Below, piece after piece: positions 14,637 to 22,262 of a stretch of 37,929 bases of DNA. The stretch's first letter is position 1. Each line of letters opens with the position of its first letter. The stretch comes from JBQTKD01 sp052389435 (lineage in GTDB: Bacteria; Actinomycetota; Actinomycetes; Sporichthyales; Sporichthyaceae). Made by a program: the position numbers and the translations under genes. The notes below the pieces were generated by a model. That model saw nothing but the letters and a program-made list of their open reading frames with translations. It ran no database searches and was not told the DNA's origin. The DNA lies in NCBI GenBank assembly GCA_052389435.1, contig JBQTIB010000122.1, forward strand, positions 1-37,929. The letters run 5' to 3'.

Positions 14637-16298
14637 TCACTGTTCAATCCGTACCCGAGCATCCGCCGGGTTGGCCGCAACCGCGCCGGGAAGCCCGACG
14701 CGGACGGCGACGTAGGTACCGCGGGGGGCTCGCGGTCGGATCTCCAGTGCTGCGCGACTGCGGGCGGCTCGCTCCCGCATGACCTCCAGTCCGTAGCTGT
14801 CCTCTCGGCCTTTTCCCAGGCCCTTGCCGTCGTCTTCCACGACGAGCTCGGCGTCCGGGGGATGCACGCGCAGCGTGACCCACAGGTTGTCCGCGGCGGC
14901 GTGTTTGCGGGCGTTGTAGATCGCCTCCTGCGCGATGCGCAGCAGTTCGGCCTCGACTTCTGCGGGCAGGCGCCGGTTCGACTCGTCGAGGGTCAGGTGC
15001 ACGGTGAAGCTGGAGGTGGTGCCGATCATGCGCAGGTACTCCGACAGGGCGGCGCCGAGCCCGCCGTGGCGGTCGACGTCCGAACGCAGGTCGAAGATGG
15101 ACAGGCGCAGTTCCCGGACGATGCGGGTCATCTCCTGCCGCAGACCGGAGAGGTCCTGCGCGATGTCCGGCTGACCGTTGTCGGCGGCGACGGCGGAGAT
15201 TTCGTCGACCATGTAGCCGAGGGAGGCAAGCTCCTGCGCGATGCCGTCGTGGATCTCGCGGGCCAGGCGTCGCCGCTCCTCGGTGGTGGCCAGTTCGCGG
15301 ATCGAGTCGAACAGCAGCCCGGTCTCCAGGCGCAGGGCCAGGTCCTCGGTGGCGCTCACGACGTCCGCGACCAGGGCCTGGGGGTAGGCGTCCTCCGCTT
15401 CGGTCTCGAGTGCGAGGACGCCGGTGACCCGCTCGCCGATCCGGATCGGAACTACCAGGGAACTGCCGGCTTCCGGCGGCTCCACCGAGTTGGCCTCGCG
15501 CGCGAACATCATCGGCTCGACCAGCGGCTCGGCCTGAGTCCAGGCGCGTGCGAACGCGTTGTCGCCCGTGAGCGCGATGTCCCAGTCCAACCGGTCCGTG
15601 CCGCGCCGGGCCAGCGGGGCCAGCCGCTCGCCCTGCGTGCGGGTGATCACCGCGGCGGTGGAGAACCGAGCGAGGCTGGCCACCTCCTCGATCAGGGTCT
15701 CCGCGGTGGTCGCCGGATCCAGCGAGCCGGGCAGTTGCCGGGTGACCTGGTAGAGCTGGGACAGCAGGGAGTGCGCCTCCACGTAGGAGTTGGACTCCGC
15801 CTCCGTGACGTCGTCCTGAAGGCGGCGCGCCCACGCGGCCACCAGGCCGCCCATCAGCGCGATCACGGTCCACTGTGCCGCGGCGACGGTGTAGTCCTTG
15901 ACCTGCAGGTTCGCCGGCACGGCCAGGCCGATCAGCAGTGCCATCGCGCCCGCGCCGGCCGCCATCAGGGCCCCCGCCGCCTGGGCGAGCAGGCCGCCGG
16001 CGAACACCGGGGCCAGCAGGTAGGGCAGCAGCGGCGACAGTTCGTGGCCGGTGGAGTGGACCGCGATCACCCAGACCACGATCTCGCCGGTGCGGCCGAG
16101 GATCCCGGCGAGCGTGGTGCGCTCCAGGACCGACACCGCCCCACCGACGACGCCGACGGCGGCGATCCAGCTGAAGTCCTCGCCGGTCTTGTTGCCGAGC
16201 AGCGCCAGCACCGCGCAGCCCGCGAGCAGCAGAAGGCGCAGGGCCACGGCGGGCAGGCCGGGGTTGTGCGCGAGCAACCCAGCCACACGCCCGGACAT
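14637..16298 (-). CDS. Membrane sensor histidine kinase (GAF, HisKA_3)
   Basis: The 553-residue kinase has an N-terminal membrane domain of about five to six helices (18-157), a short coiled segment, a GAF domain (about 190-325), the NarL-type dimerisation/phosphoacceptor helix with H350 in LAREIHDGIAQELASLGY, and a HATPase domain (RIAQEAIYNARKHA, VVEDDGKGLG, SYGLEVMRERA). All catalytic boxes are present. ATG 16298 is preferred over GTG 16307: a TAGGGT hexamer ends 7 nt before the ATG and overlaps the GTG, and no Shine-Dalgarno is visible. It lies 56 nt downstream of the pseudo-receiver/GAF scaffold gene and before its response regulator, so the three may signal together. Confidence 0.94.
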   Translation of the reverse strand: MSGRVAGLLAHNPGLPAVALRLLLLAGCAVLALLGNKTGEDFSWIAAVGVVGGAVSVLERTTLAGILGRTGEIVVWVIAVHSTGHELSPLLPYLLAPVFAGGLLAQAAGALMAAGAGAMALLIGLAVPANLQVKDYTVAAAQWTVIALMGGLVAAWARRLQDDVTEAESNSYVEAHSLLSQLYQVTRQLPGSLDPATTAETLIEEVASLARFSTAAVITRTQGERLAPLARRGTDRLDWDIALTGDNAFARAWTQAEPLVEPMMFAREANSVEPPEAGSSLVVPIRIGERVTGVLALETEAEDAYPQALVADVVSATEDLALRLETGLLFDSIRELATTEERRRLAREIHDGIAQELASLGYMVDEISAVAADNGQPDIAQDLSGLRQEMTRIVRELRLSIFDLRSDVDRHGGLGAALSEYLRMIGTTSSFTVHLTLDESNRRLPAEVEAELLRIAQEAIYNARKHAAADNLWVTLRVHPPDAELVVEDDGKGLGKGREDSYGLEVMRERAARSRAALEIRPRAPRGTYVAVRVGLPGAVAANPADARVRIEQ

Positions 16299-16305
16299 GG
16301 GGCCC

Positions 16306-16311
16306 ACCCTA
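16306..16311 (-). promoter_or_regulatory. Candidate -10 box for a leaderless sensor kinase mRNA
   Basis: On the minus strand TAGGGT is followed by GGGCCCC (7 nt) and ATG 16298. The same hexamer and the same 7-nt distance occur before glpK. No -35 is recognisable. Confidence 0.45.
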
Positions 16312-16354
16312 TGCGCGGGCTACGCGCGCACGGGGGTGCGCCGCGCACGCTCGA

Positions 16355-19201
16355 TCAGCGACGACGACCGCGATCGTGGATCTCGCGGGCGACGTCGCGC
16401 ACCTGGAGGGTCTCGGCGAGCTCGAGGACGTACTCCTCGATGCCCTCGGCGAAGACCTCCATGACCTCGGGGTCGAACGGCTCGTCCGACCGCGCCGCGA
16501 CCAGGATCGAGTTCGCCTCGAGCATCGGCAGACCGACCATGAACCTGCGGTCGGCCAACGGCACTCCGGACAGTTCGTCGCGCAGCCCGCTCGGGTCGTC
16601 GATGAGCGCGACGGCTTCGAGCCCGAGAACCTGGCGGATGAACCAGTGCTCCTCGGACAGTCGGAAGCGCAGGTCCTTGCGCGCGATCCCGATGCCCGAG
16701 GCGGTGCTCCACGCCTCGCCGTCGGGAATGATCACCGCGACCGCCTCGCACTCGAGGTGCTCCATCGCGAGAAACGCGAGCTCCTCGGCCACCTGCGCGG
16801 GTCCGGCCAGGGTGTCGGTCATGTCCATCAGCTGGTGCAGCGAGCCGAGACCGGGGGATTCGAGCTCCGGACCGTAGTAGACCGGCCGGGCCGCGAGCGC
16901 GCGCGCTTCGGCGTCTTCCTCGGCCTTGCGAACCGCGTCGTCCACGATCCGGTCGGCCTCGGCCCGGATCTTGGACTCCTGGACCTTCTCTTGGACCGCG
17001 ATCATCGTCTGTCGGCGCGACTCCTCGGCGGCGAGCTTGGCGGCCAGTCGCTGACGCTCTGCCTCCTCGCGGACGTTGACGGCGGCGTTGTGGGCCTCGA
17101 CCTCCGCCTGCGCCCGCGCGTTCTTCGCCGCCTCGGCGGCGAGCCGTTGGTCGACCTTGGCCTGGGCGAGGGCGGCCCGTTCGGTCACCTGACGCGCGCG
17201 TTCGTCGGCGCGCGCAGACTCCAGCGCCGCCTTCTCGGCCTGCTTTGCCGCCTCGGCCGCCGCCCTGGCGTCCGCGGCGGCCTTGAGCTGAGCGGCCTTC
17301 TCCTCGGCGCGTGCCTGCGCATCGGCGATGCGGGCGGCCTCTGCCCGGGCCTTCTCGATGGCCTTGTTCGCCGCCGCCGCCGCCTTCGCGTCGGCGTCGG
17401 CCTTCTCGGCTGCGGCCTTCGCCGCGATCGCGGCGGCACGCTCGGCGGCCTTGGCCGCCTCCGCGTCTTCGCGGGCTCGGTTCTTCGCCTCCACCTGCGC
17501 GATGCGCGCGGCCTCCGCTGCGGCCTTCGCCTCGGCGTCGGCGCGCGCCTTGTCCGCCCGCGCCGCGTCGGCGGCGGCGCGCTCGTTGGACTTCGCCTGG
17601 GCCTCGAGGCGCTGCTGTTCGAGCCGGTCGGCCTCCGCCGCGGCGCGGGCCGCCGATTCCTGGCGGGCCTTCTCGATCCGCGCGGCGTCCTCCGCCGCGC
17701 GGCGTGCCGCTCGGCTGTCCTCTTCCGCTCGCCGCGGGTCCACGCGGGTGACCTCGGCGGGTGCCTGGTGGGCCTGCTGGACCGGTAGGCCGGTCTGCGC
17801 TAGAGCGGCCGCGACGGCAGCCGCCTGCTGCTCGGGGGACCAGCCGTGGCGCTTGGCTTCCTTGGCGGCGGCCTTCTCGGCGGCGGCCCGCGCCTTCTGG
17901 GCCTCCTTCTCGGCGGCGGCGCGTGCCTTGGCGGCCGCCTTCGCAGCCTTGGGGTCCAGCGGCGGGGGAGGCGGCGGGGCGGGGAACGCGGGTGCCGGTT
18001 CCCGGCGCGCGGCCGGTTCCTGGCGCGCGGCGGGGGCGGCCGGGTGGATGGGCGGTGCGGTGGTGGCCTGGGCGACCGATGGCACCGCCTGCGGCGGCGG
18101 CGGAGCGGACGGCGCAGCGGACGGCGGCGGAGAGTACGCCGCGGGCGCGCCGGTGGGCTGCGCCCCGGTCGTCGGCGAGGGCCCGGAGCCCGGACGGGGG
18201 CGCGCCCACGGCGCGAGGCGATGCTTGCGGCCCGCGTCGGACGGTGCGGGCGGCAGATCGAGCGCGGGGTCCGCAGACGGGTGAGTCGCCGGCGCCACGG
18301 GGGCGTGCGGGGCGGCCGGCGGCGCGGGAGTCCACTCTCGGGCTGCGGGCGGCGCGTACGGCTCCGGCTGGGCGGCGGCGGGCGGACGCGAGTCCGCGGG
18401 CGGTGCGGCCGGAGCGGTGGTCTGTCCGGGCTCCCAACTGCCGAGGTCGAAGTCGAGGAGGTTTTTGAGCGAGGGCCATTCGTCGGCGCTCGCCGCAGCG
18501 GCGGGGGCAGCGGGCTCCGCGGCGGGGGCGGGCGCGACGGGCTCGGAGGGCGCCGGCGCGGCAGGGTGCGACCACGACGGCGCGGCGGACTCGGGCGCGG
18601 TCGCAGGCTGCACGTCGGAGAGGGACTCCGGAGTGAAGGCGGTGCGCCAGTCCAGGGTCGAGGACTGCTCGAAGGACTCGAGGTCGAAGCTCGGCCAGTC
18701 CACACCCGAGCGCGACGGGGCCGGGGCCGGGGGCGCGGGCGCGATCGGCGCCGGGGGCGCGGCCTCGGGAGCGGAAGGCGCCGCGGCGCCGAAGGCGGCG
18801 AAGTCCAGGCGCTCGCTCTCGGCCCTGTCCGCCTTGGCCTCGGAGGCGTCGCCGGCGGCCATGGTCCGGCCAACCGCGCGCAGCAGGCGGTCCCGCGTCA
18901 GCGGCAGGGTCAGCGTCTTGACGTTCGCGTCGGACAGGCGAAGCGCGACGAGGCGGGGGCTGTCGGAGACCGACTCGGCGACGATGAGCACCGGGACGTC
19001 GACGGCGCGTCGACGCAGGTCGCCGACGACGTCGACGGCGCGTTCGGGATCGCCGAGGTCCAGCATCAACAGGTGCGCGGCGGAGGCCCATTCGACCCAC
19101 CCCGGCGTCTCCGTGGGGTCGATGGGGATCACGTTGAGGTCATCGCCGGCCAGCGCCGCGGTAATCGCCGCGTTGCCGGAGATGACGAGGACGTCGCGCA
19201 G
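16355..19201 (-). CDS. Large scaffold-like protein: pseudo-receiver, Pro-rich linker, coiled coil, GAF
   Basis: I do not recognise a named family. The predicted 948-residue protein has four parts: a CheY-like fold (1-115) keeping one Asp (D48 in LLMLDLG) but lacking the acid pair and Lys; an Ala/Pro-rich disordered linker (about 135-415); an Ala/Glu/Lys/Arg-rich helical coiled coil (about 415-750); and a C-terminal GAF-like domain (about 770-930) ending in VREIH-like sequence (VAREIHDRGRRR). The linker contains two Trp/Asp motifs, DWPSFDLESF near 168 and DEWPSLKNLLDFDLGSWEPG near 240. No ATG, GTG or TTG suits the domain start; a CTG at 19201 is preceded by GGAGG 4 nt upstream. A GTG at 19333 would overlap the divergent gene's promoter. 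The adjacent kinase suggests a signalling scaffold. Confidence 0.75.
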   Translation of the reverse strand: MRDVLVISGNAAITAALAGDDLNVIPIDPTETPGWVEWASAAHLLMLDLGDPERAVDVVGDLRRRAVDVPVLIVAESVSDSPRLVALRLSDANVKTLTLPLTRDRLLRAVGRTMAAGDASEAKADRAESERLDFAAFGAAAPSAPEAAPPAPIAPAPPAPAPSRSGVDWPSFDLESFEQSSTLDWRTAFTPESLSDVQPATAPESAAPSWSHPAAPAPSEPVAPAPAAEPAAPAAAASADEWPSLKNLLDFDLGSWEPGQTTAPAAPPADSRPPAAAQPEPYAPPAAREWTPAPPAAPHAPVAPATHPSADPALDLPPAPSDAGRKHRLAPWARPRPGSGPSPTTGAQPTGAPAAYSPPPSAAPSAPPPPQAVPSVAQATTAPPIHPAAPAARQEPAARREPAPAFPAPPPPPPLDPKAAKAAAKARAAAEKEAQKARAAAEKAAAKEAKRHGWSPEQQAAAVAAALAQTGLPVQQAHQAPAEVTRVDPRRAEEDSRAARRAAEDAARIEKARQESAARAAAEADRLEQQRLEAQAKSNERAAADAARADKARADAEAKAAAEAARIAQVEAKNRAREDAEAAKAAERAAAIAAKAAAEKADADAKAAAAANKAIEKARAEAARIADAQARAEEKAAQLKAAADARAAAEAAKQAEKAALESARADERARQVTERAALAQAKVDQRLAAEAAKNARAQAEVEAHNAAVNVREEAERQRLAAKLAAEESRRQTMIAVQEKVQESKIRAEADRIVDDAVRKAEEDAEARALAARPVYYGPELESPGLGSLHQLMDMTDTLAGPAQVAEELAFLAMEHLECEAVAVIIPDGEAWSTASGIGIARKDLRFRLSEEHWFIRQVLGLEAVALIDDPSGLRDELSGVPLADRRFMVGLPMLEANSILVAARSDEPFDPEVMEVFAEGIEEYVLELAETLQVRDVAREIHDRGRRR

Positions 19202-19335
19202 TGTTCCTCCAAGGACGAAAAGCTCTACGGCGAAGATACGGTGAGTGACTGGGGCCGGGCCGGCTTCTTGACGATCTCCTGCGTTCTTCAGCCGAGTTGT
19301 AACCGAGTTCCGCCGAACGGGTGAGAGTCCCACCG

Positions 19336-20127
19336 ATGCGCGTACACGTCGTCAGCGACGTCCATGGTTCCGTGGACGCCCTCGCGGCTGCCGGCAGGGG
19401 GGCCGACGTCCTGATCTGTCTGGGCGATCTGGTGCTGTTCGTGGACTACGCCGAACCCGGCGGCGGGATCTTCGGGGAGATCTTCGGAATCGAACGCGCC
19501 CAGGAGTGGATCGCGCTGCGGACCGCGGGCAGATGGGAGGAGGCCCGGGCCTTTCTGCGCGGGCTGTGGGCTCGGCACGGCGGGGATCCGTGGGACTCCA
19601 TCACGGCCGGCGTCCGCGGCCAGTACGCCGGCCTGTTCGCCGCCATGCCCGACCCGACCTACCTCACCTACGGCAACGTCGACCTTCCCGCGCTCTGGCC
19701 CGAGTTCCTCGGCCCGGCGCACACCGTGCTCGACGGGCAGATCGTCACGATCAACGGCCGGGTCTTCGGCTTCGTCGGCGGCGGGCTGCCCACGCCCTAC
19801 CGCACGCCGTTCGAGATCCCGGAGGAGGAATACGCCGCCAAGGTCGACGCGGTCTTCGCCGCAGCCGAGGCCGCCGGCGTCTCGGTCGACGTGCTGTGCA
19901 CGCACATCCCGCCGGCCGTGGCGGATCTCACCTACGACGTCGTCGCCCGTCGTTTCGAACGCGGCAGCGAGGCGACCCTGGAGGCGATCCGTCGTCACCA
20001 ACCGCGCCTTTCCCTGTTCGGACACGTACATCAGCCGCTCGCCTCGCGATTTCGCGTCGGGCGCACCGAGTGCGTGAACGTGGGTCACTTCCGGGGTTCG
20101 GGGCGCCCGTACGTGCTCCCGTGGTGA
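19336..20127 (+). CDS. Calcineurin-like metallophosphoesterase
   Basis: The 263-residue protein has the full set of dimetal phosphoesterase motifs: SDVHG (7-11), GDLV, GNVD, THIPP and GHVHQ. It is probably a cytosolic phosphodiesterase or phosphatase; the substrate cannot be read. An insert after GDLVLF (about 40-95, Trp and Glu rich) is longer than in YfcE-type enzymes. ATG 19336 gives a start right at the first strand; a GTG at 19321 would add five residues. It is divergent from the scaffold gene and followed after 97 nt by the SRPBCC gene. Confidence 0.9.
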   Translation: MRVHVVSDVHGSVDALAAAGRGADVLICLGDLVLFVDYAEPGGGIFGEIFGIERAQEWIALRTAGRWEEARAFLRGLWARHGGDPWDSITAGVRGQYAGLFAAMPDPTYLTYGNVDLPALWPEFLGPAHTVLDGQIVTINGRVFGFVGGGLPTPYRTPFEIPEEEYAAKVDAVFAAAEAAGVSVDVLCTHIPPAVADLTYDVVARRFERGSEATLEAIRRHQPRLSLFGHVHQPLASRFRVGRTECVNVGHFRGSGRPYVLPW

Positions 20128-20159
20128 GCGGGCGACATCTTCGGGACCGACGTAGGCGA

Positions 20160-20165
20160 TAGCCT
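20160..20165 (+). promoter_or_regulatory. Candidate -10 box for the SRPBCC-ArsA-glucokinase gene set
   Basis: TAGCCT (TANNNT type) lies about 60 nt before ATG 20225 inside a small AGGC-GATA-GCCT inverted repeat. It is the only promoter-like hexamer noted in the 97-nt gap; the -35 is unclear. Confidence 0.3.
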
Positions 20166-20224
20166 GCGACCGGTTCCGCGGCAACCGCCGGGAACCCGAT
20201 CCAGGGATGAGGAGCCACCGCGCG

Positions 20225-20662
20225 ATGGCCGACCAGACGACGGCGAGCATCACCGTCGCGGCGCCGCCGAAGGCGGTGCTCGAGGTGATCGTCGACTTCG
20301 AGGCCTACCCGCAGTGGGCCGGCGCGGTGAAGCGCGCCGAGATCCTCGGGAGGTTCCCGGACGACCGCGCGGAGTTGGTCCACTACCAACTCGACGCCGG
20401 TGCCATCAAGGACGAGTACACGCTCCGGTACGACTGGAGCGAGGTCCCGCGGGTGCTGCGCTGGGAACTCGTCGAGGGCCAGATGCTCAAGGCGCTCACC
20501 GGCTCCTACGCGCTAGCCGAGACGCCGGACGGGCAGACCGAGGTGACCTACCACCTCGCCCTCGACGTGAAGATCCCGTTGCTGGGCATGATCAAGCGCA
20601 AGGCCGAGAAGGTCATCATCGACACCGCGCTGAAGGAACTGAAGAAGCGCGTGGAGGGCTGA
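20225..20662 (+). CDS. SRPBCC (START-like) ligand-binding domain protein
   Basis: The 145-residue protein matches the polyketide cyclase/dehydrase SRPBCC group: ITVAAPPKAVLEVIVDFEAYPQWAGAVKRAEIL at the start, a central antiparallel sheet and a long C-terminal helix ending KKRVEG. These helix-grip folds bind hydrophobic ligands such as lipids; none is identifiable here. ATG 20225 has GAGGAG 9-10 nt upstream. It lies 5 nt before the ArsA/Get3-like gene, a pairing also found in mycobacteria (Rv2185c-Rv2184c from memory), suggesting a shared membrane or lipid role. Confidence 0.9.
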   Translation: MADQTTASITVAAPPKAVLEVIVDFEAYPQWAGAVKRAEILGRFPDDRAELVHYQLDAGAIKDEYTLRYDWSEVPRVLRWELVEGQMLKALTGSYALAETPDGQTEVTYHLALDVKIPLLGMIKRKAEKVIIDTALKELKKRVEG

Positions 20663-20667
20663 GTCTC

Positions 20668-21867
20668 GTGGCGGCTCGGGTTCTCCTGTTCACCGGCAAG
20701 GGCGGGGTCGGCAAGACCACCGCCGCCGCCGCGACGGCCACCGCCGCGGCAGCCGCAGGCCACAAGACCCTGGTGCTGTCCACGGACGCCGCGCACTCCC
20801 TGTCCGACGCGCTGGCCGTGACCGCAGGCGGCGAACCGACCGAGGCGGGCCCCAACCTCTGGGTGCAGCAGGTCGACGCGCAGGCGACATTCGAGCGCAC
20901 GTGGGTGGAGATCCGCACCTACCTGCTCTCGGTTCTGGACTCGGCGGGCGTCGACCCGATCGAGGCCGAGGAACTCACCGTGCTGCCCGGTGCCGAGGAG
21001 GTCCTCGCGCTGCTCGAGGTCCGGGACCAGGTCGGCTCGGGACGCTGGGACGTCGTCGTCGTGGACTGCGCGCCCACGGCGGAGACGCTTCGCCTGCTCG
21101 CACTTCCGGACGCGCTGAACTGGTACATGGACCGGATCTTCCCGATCGAACGGCGCATGGTCCGCGCGTTGCGCCCGGTGCTCGGCCGGGTCGCCGGCGT
21201 TCCGATGCCGCGGGACGGGGTCTTCGACGCGGTCGAACGTCTGCACGGGGAACTCGCCGCGGTACGCGCGGTCCTGACCGACCCGGCGACCTCCGTGCGG
21301 CTCGTGCTCACCCCGGAGGCGGTGGTCGTCGCGGAGGCGCGACGCACCCTCACCTCCCTGTCCCTGTACGGCTACCGGACCGACGCCGTCATCGCGAACC
21401 GGGTCTTTCCGGCCGAGGGCGCCGACGAGTGGCGGATGGGCTGGGTGCGCGCGCAGACCGCGATGCTCGGCGAGGTCGCCGCCTCGTTCGCCGGTCTGCC
21501 GATCCTCCGCGCCCCCTACCGGTCGAGCGAGCCGGTCGGTGCGGCCGAACTCGCCGACTTCGCCTCCGCGCTCTACGCCGACCTGCCGCCGCGGCCGCAG
21601 GGGGCACCGGATCCGTGCGCGGTCCTCGCCGAGAGCGAGCCGATGACGATCCGTCACGTCGGCGACCGGTACGTGCTGTCGCTGGCGCTTCCGTTGGCGG
21701 ACAAGAACGCGATGGACCTGCGCCGCAAGGGCGAGGAACTCGTGCTCACCGTCGCCGGCCACCGGCGCCAACTGGCGCTGCCCTCGCTGCTCGGTCGCCG
21801 TGCGGTGCTCGGAGCGGAGATGGTCGCGAACCGACTGGAGATCTCCTTCGCCCGGGAGGCGACGTGA
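20668..21867 (+). CDS. ArsA/Get3-like ATPase with C-terminal Hsp20-like domain
   Basis: The 399-residue protein has a deviant Walker A P-loop GKGGVGKTT (10-18, two Lys), STDAAHSLSDAL (switch I), VVDCAPTAETLRLL (switch II) and a helical membrane-protein-handling region. The last 70 residues (LADKNAMDLRRKGEELVLTV to RLEISF) form the small beta-sandwich called ArsA-HSP20. There is one ATPase half, as in Get3, not two as in arsenite-pump ArsA, and no arsB or arsR is nearby, so arsenic transport is unlikely. It may deliver or protect hydrophobic proteins. GTG 20668 follows the SRPBCC stop by 5 nt. Its stop overlaps a 23-codon ORF. Confidence 0.9.
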   Translation: MAARVLLFTGKGGVGKTTAAAATATAAAAAGHKTLVLSTDAAHSLSDALAVTAGGEPTEAGPNLWVQQVDAQATFERTWVEIRTYLLSVLDSAGVDPIEAEELTVLPGAEEVLALLEVRDQVGSGRWDVVVVDCAPTAETLRLLALPDALNWYMDRIFPIERRMVRALRPVLGRVAGVPMPRDGVFDAVERLHGELAAVRAVLTDPATSVRLVLTPEAVVVAEARRTLTSLSLYGYRTDAVIANRVFPAEGADEWRMGWVRAQTAMLGEVAASFAGLPILRAPYRSSEPVGAAELADFASALYADLPPRPQGAPDPCAVLAESEPMTIRHVGDRYVLSLALPLADKNAMDLRRKGEELVLTVAGHRRQLALPSLLGRRAVLGAEMVANRLEISFAREAT

Positions 21868-21935
21868 GAGACCCTGCGAGCGAACCGAGGGGCAGAGCAC
21901 TCCTGGGCACGCGGCCGACGAAGGAGGCGGCGTGA
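21864..21935 (+). CDS. Possible 23-residue micro-ORF bridging two genes
   Basis: GTG 21864 overlaps the ArsA-like gene's TGA (GTGA), and its own TGA at 21933-21935 overlaps the next gene's GTG 21932 (GTGA again). A GGGAGG ribosome binding site lies 4 nt before the GTG. The peptide begins MRDPASEPRGRALLG and is basic, with no known motif. It fills the 64-nt gap exactly, so it may serve to keep ribosomes coupled through the operon or simply be chance. The next gene also has its own AAGGAGG. Confidence 0.4.
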   Translation: MRDPASEPRGRALLGTRPTKEAA

Positions 21936-22258
21936 CACGCGAAGAGGCGCTCGGCGGAGCGGCGCACGAGGCCGCCCGCCTGGTCGAGGCGCTCGGGGAA
22001 TGGCTCGGTACGCACGCCTCCGCCGACGGTCCGGCCTGGACGCAGACCGGCGAGGAGGCCATCGCCACCGGCACCGCCGAGTGCAGGCTCTGCCCGGTGT
22101 GCCGGTTGATCGCGATCGCCCGCGCCGCCAGCCCCGAGGTCGTCGCGCATCTCGACGACGCCCTCCGGTCCCTGCTCGCCGCCCTCAAGTGCGCGGGGCC
22201 GGCTCGGACGTCGTCGAACGGCTCCGGATCCGGCTTCGAGACCATCGTCATCACGTAG
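21932..22258 (+). CDS. Small three-cysteine conserved protein upstream of glucokinase
   Basis: The 108-residue protein has an amphipathic N-terminal helix, a CRLCPVC motif (C51, C54, C57) and a helical C-terminal half with Ala/Leu-rich VVAHLDDALRSLLAALK. It resembles actinobacterial proteins encoded directly before glkA (SCO2127 position in Streptomyces, as I recall). No enzyme motif is visible; the closely spaced cysteines could bind metal or respond to redox. GTG 21932 has AAGGAGG 5 nt upstream. It lies 4 nt before the glucokinase ATG, so co-expression with glucokinase is almost certain. Confidence 0.82.
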   Translation: MTREEALGGAAHEAARLVEALGEWLGTHASADGPAWTQTGEEAIATGTAECRLCPVCRLIAIARAASPEVVAHLDDALRSLLAALKCAGPARTSSNGSGSGFETIVIT

Positions 22259-22262
22259 GCAG

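Noticed and set aside
19268..19303. Promoter TTGACG with TTGTAA for the metallophosphatase gene
   Set aside because: The spacing is more than 20 nt, too long for a housekeeping promoter; left unassigned.
16355..19333. Starting the scaffold gene at GTG 19333
   Set aside because: Adds 44 residues of non-domain sequence, overlaps the divergent gene's start region and has no ribosome binding site, unlike the CTG at 19201.
20668..21867. Arsenite efflux ATPase annotation
   Set aside because: Only one ATPase half, an Hsp20-like tail, and no arsB, arsR or arsC nearby; Get3-like is the better description.
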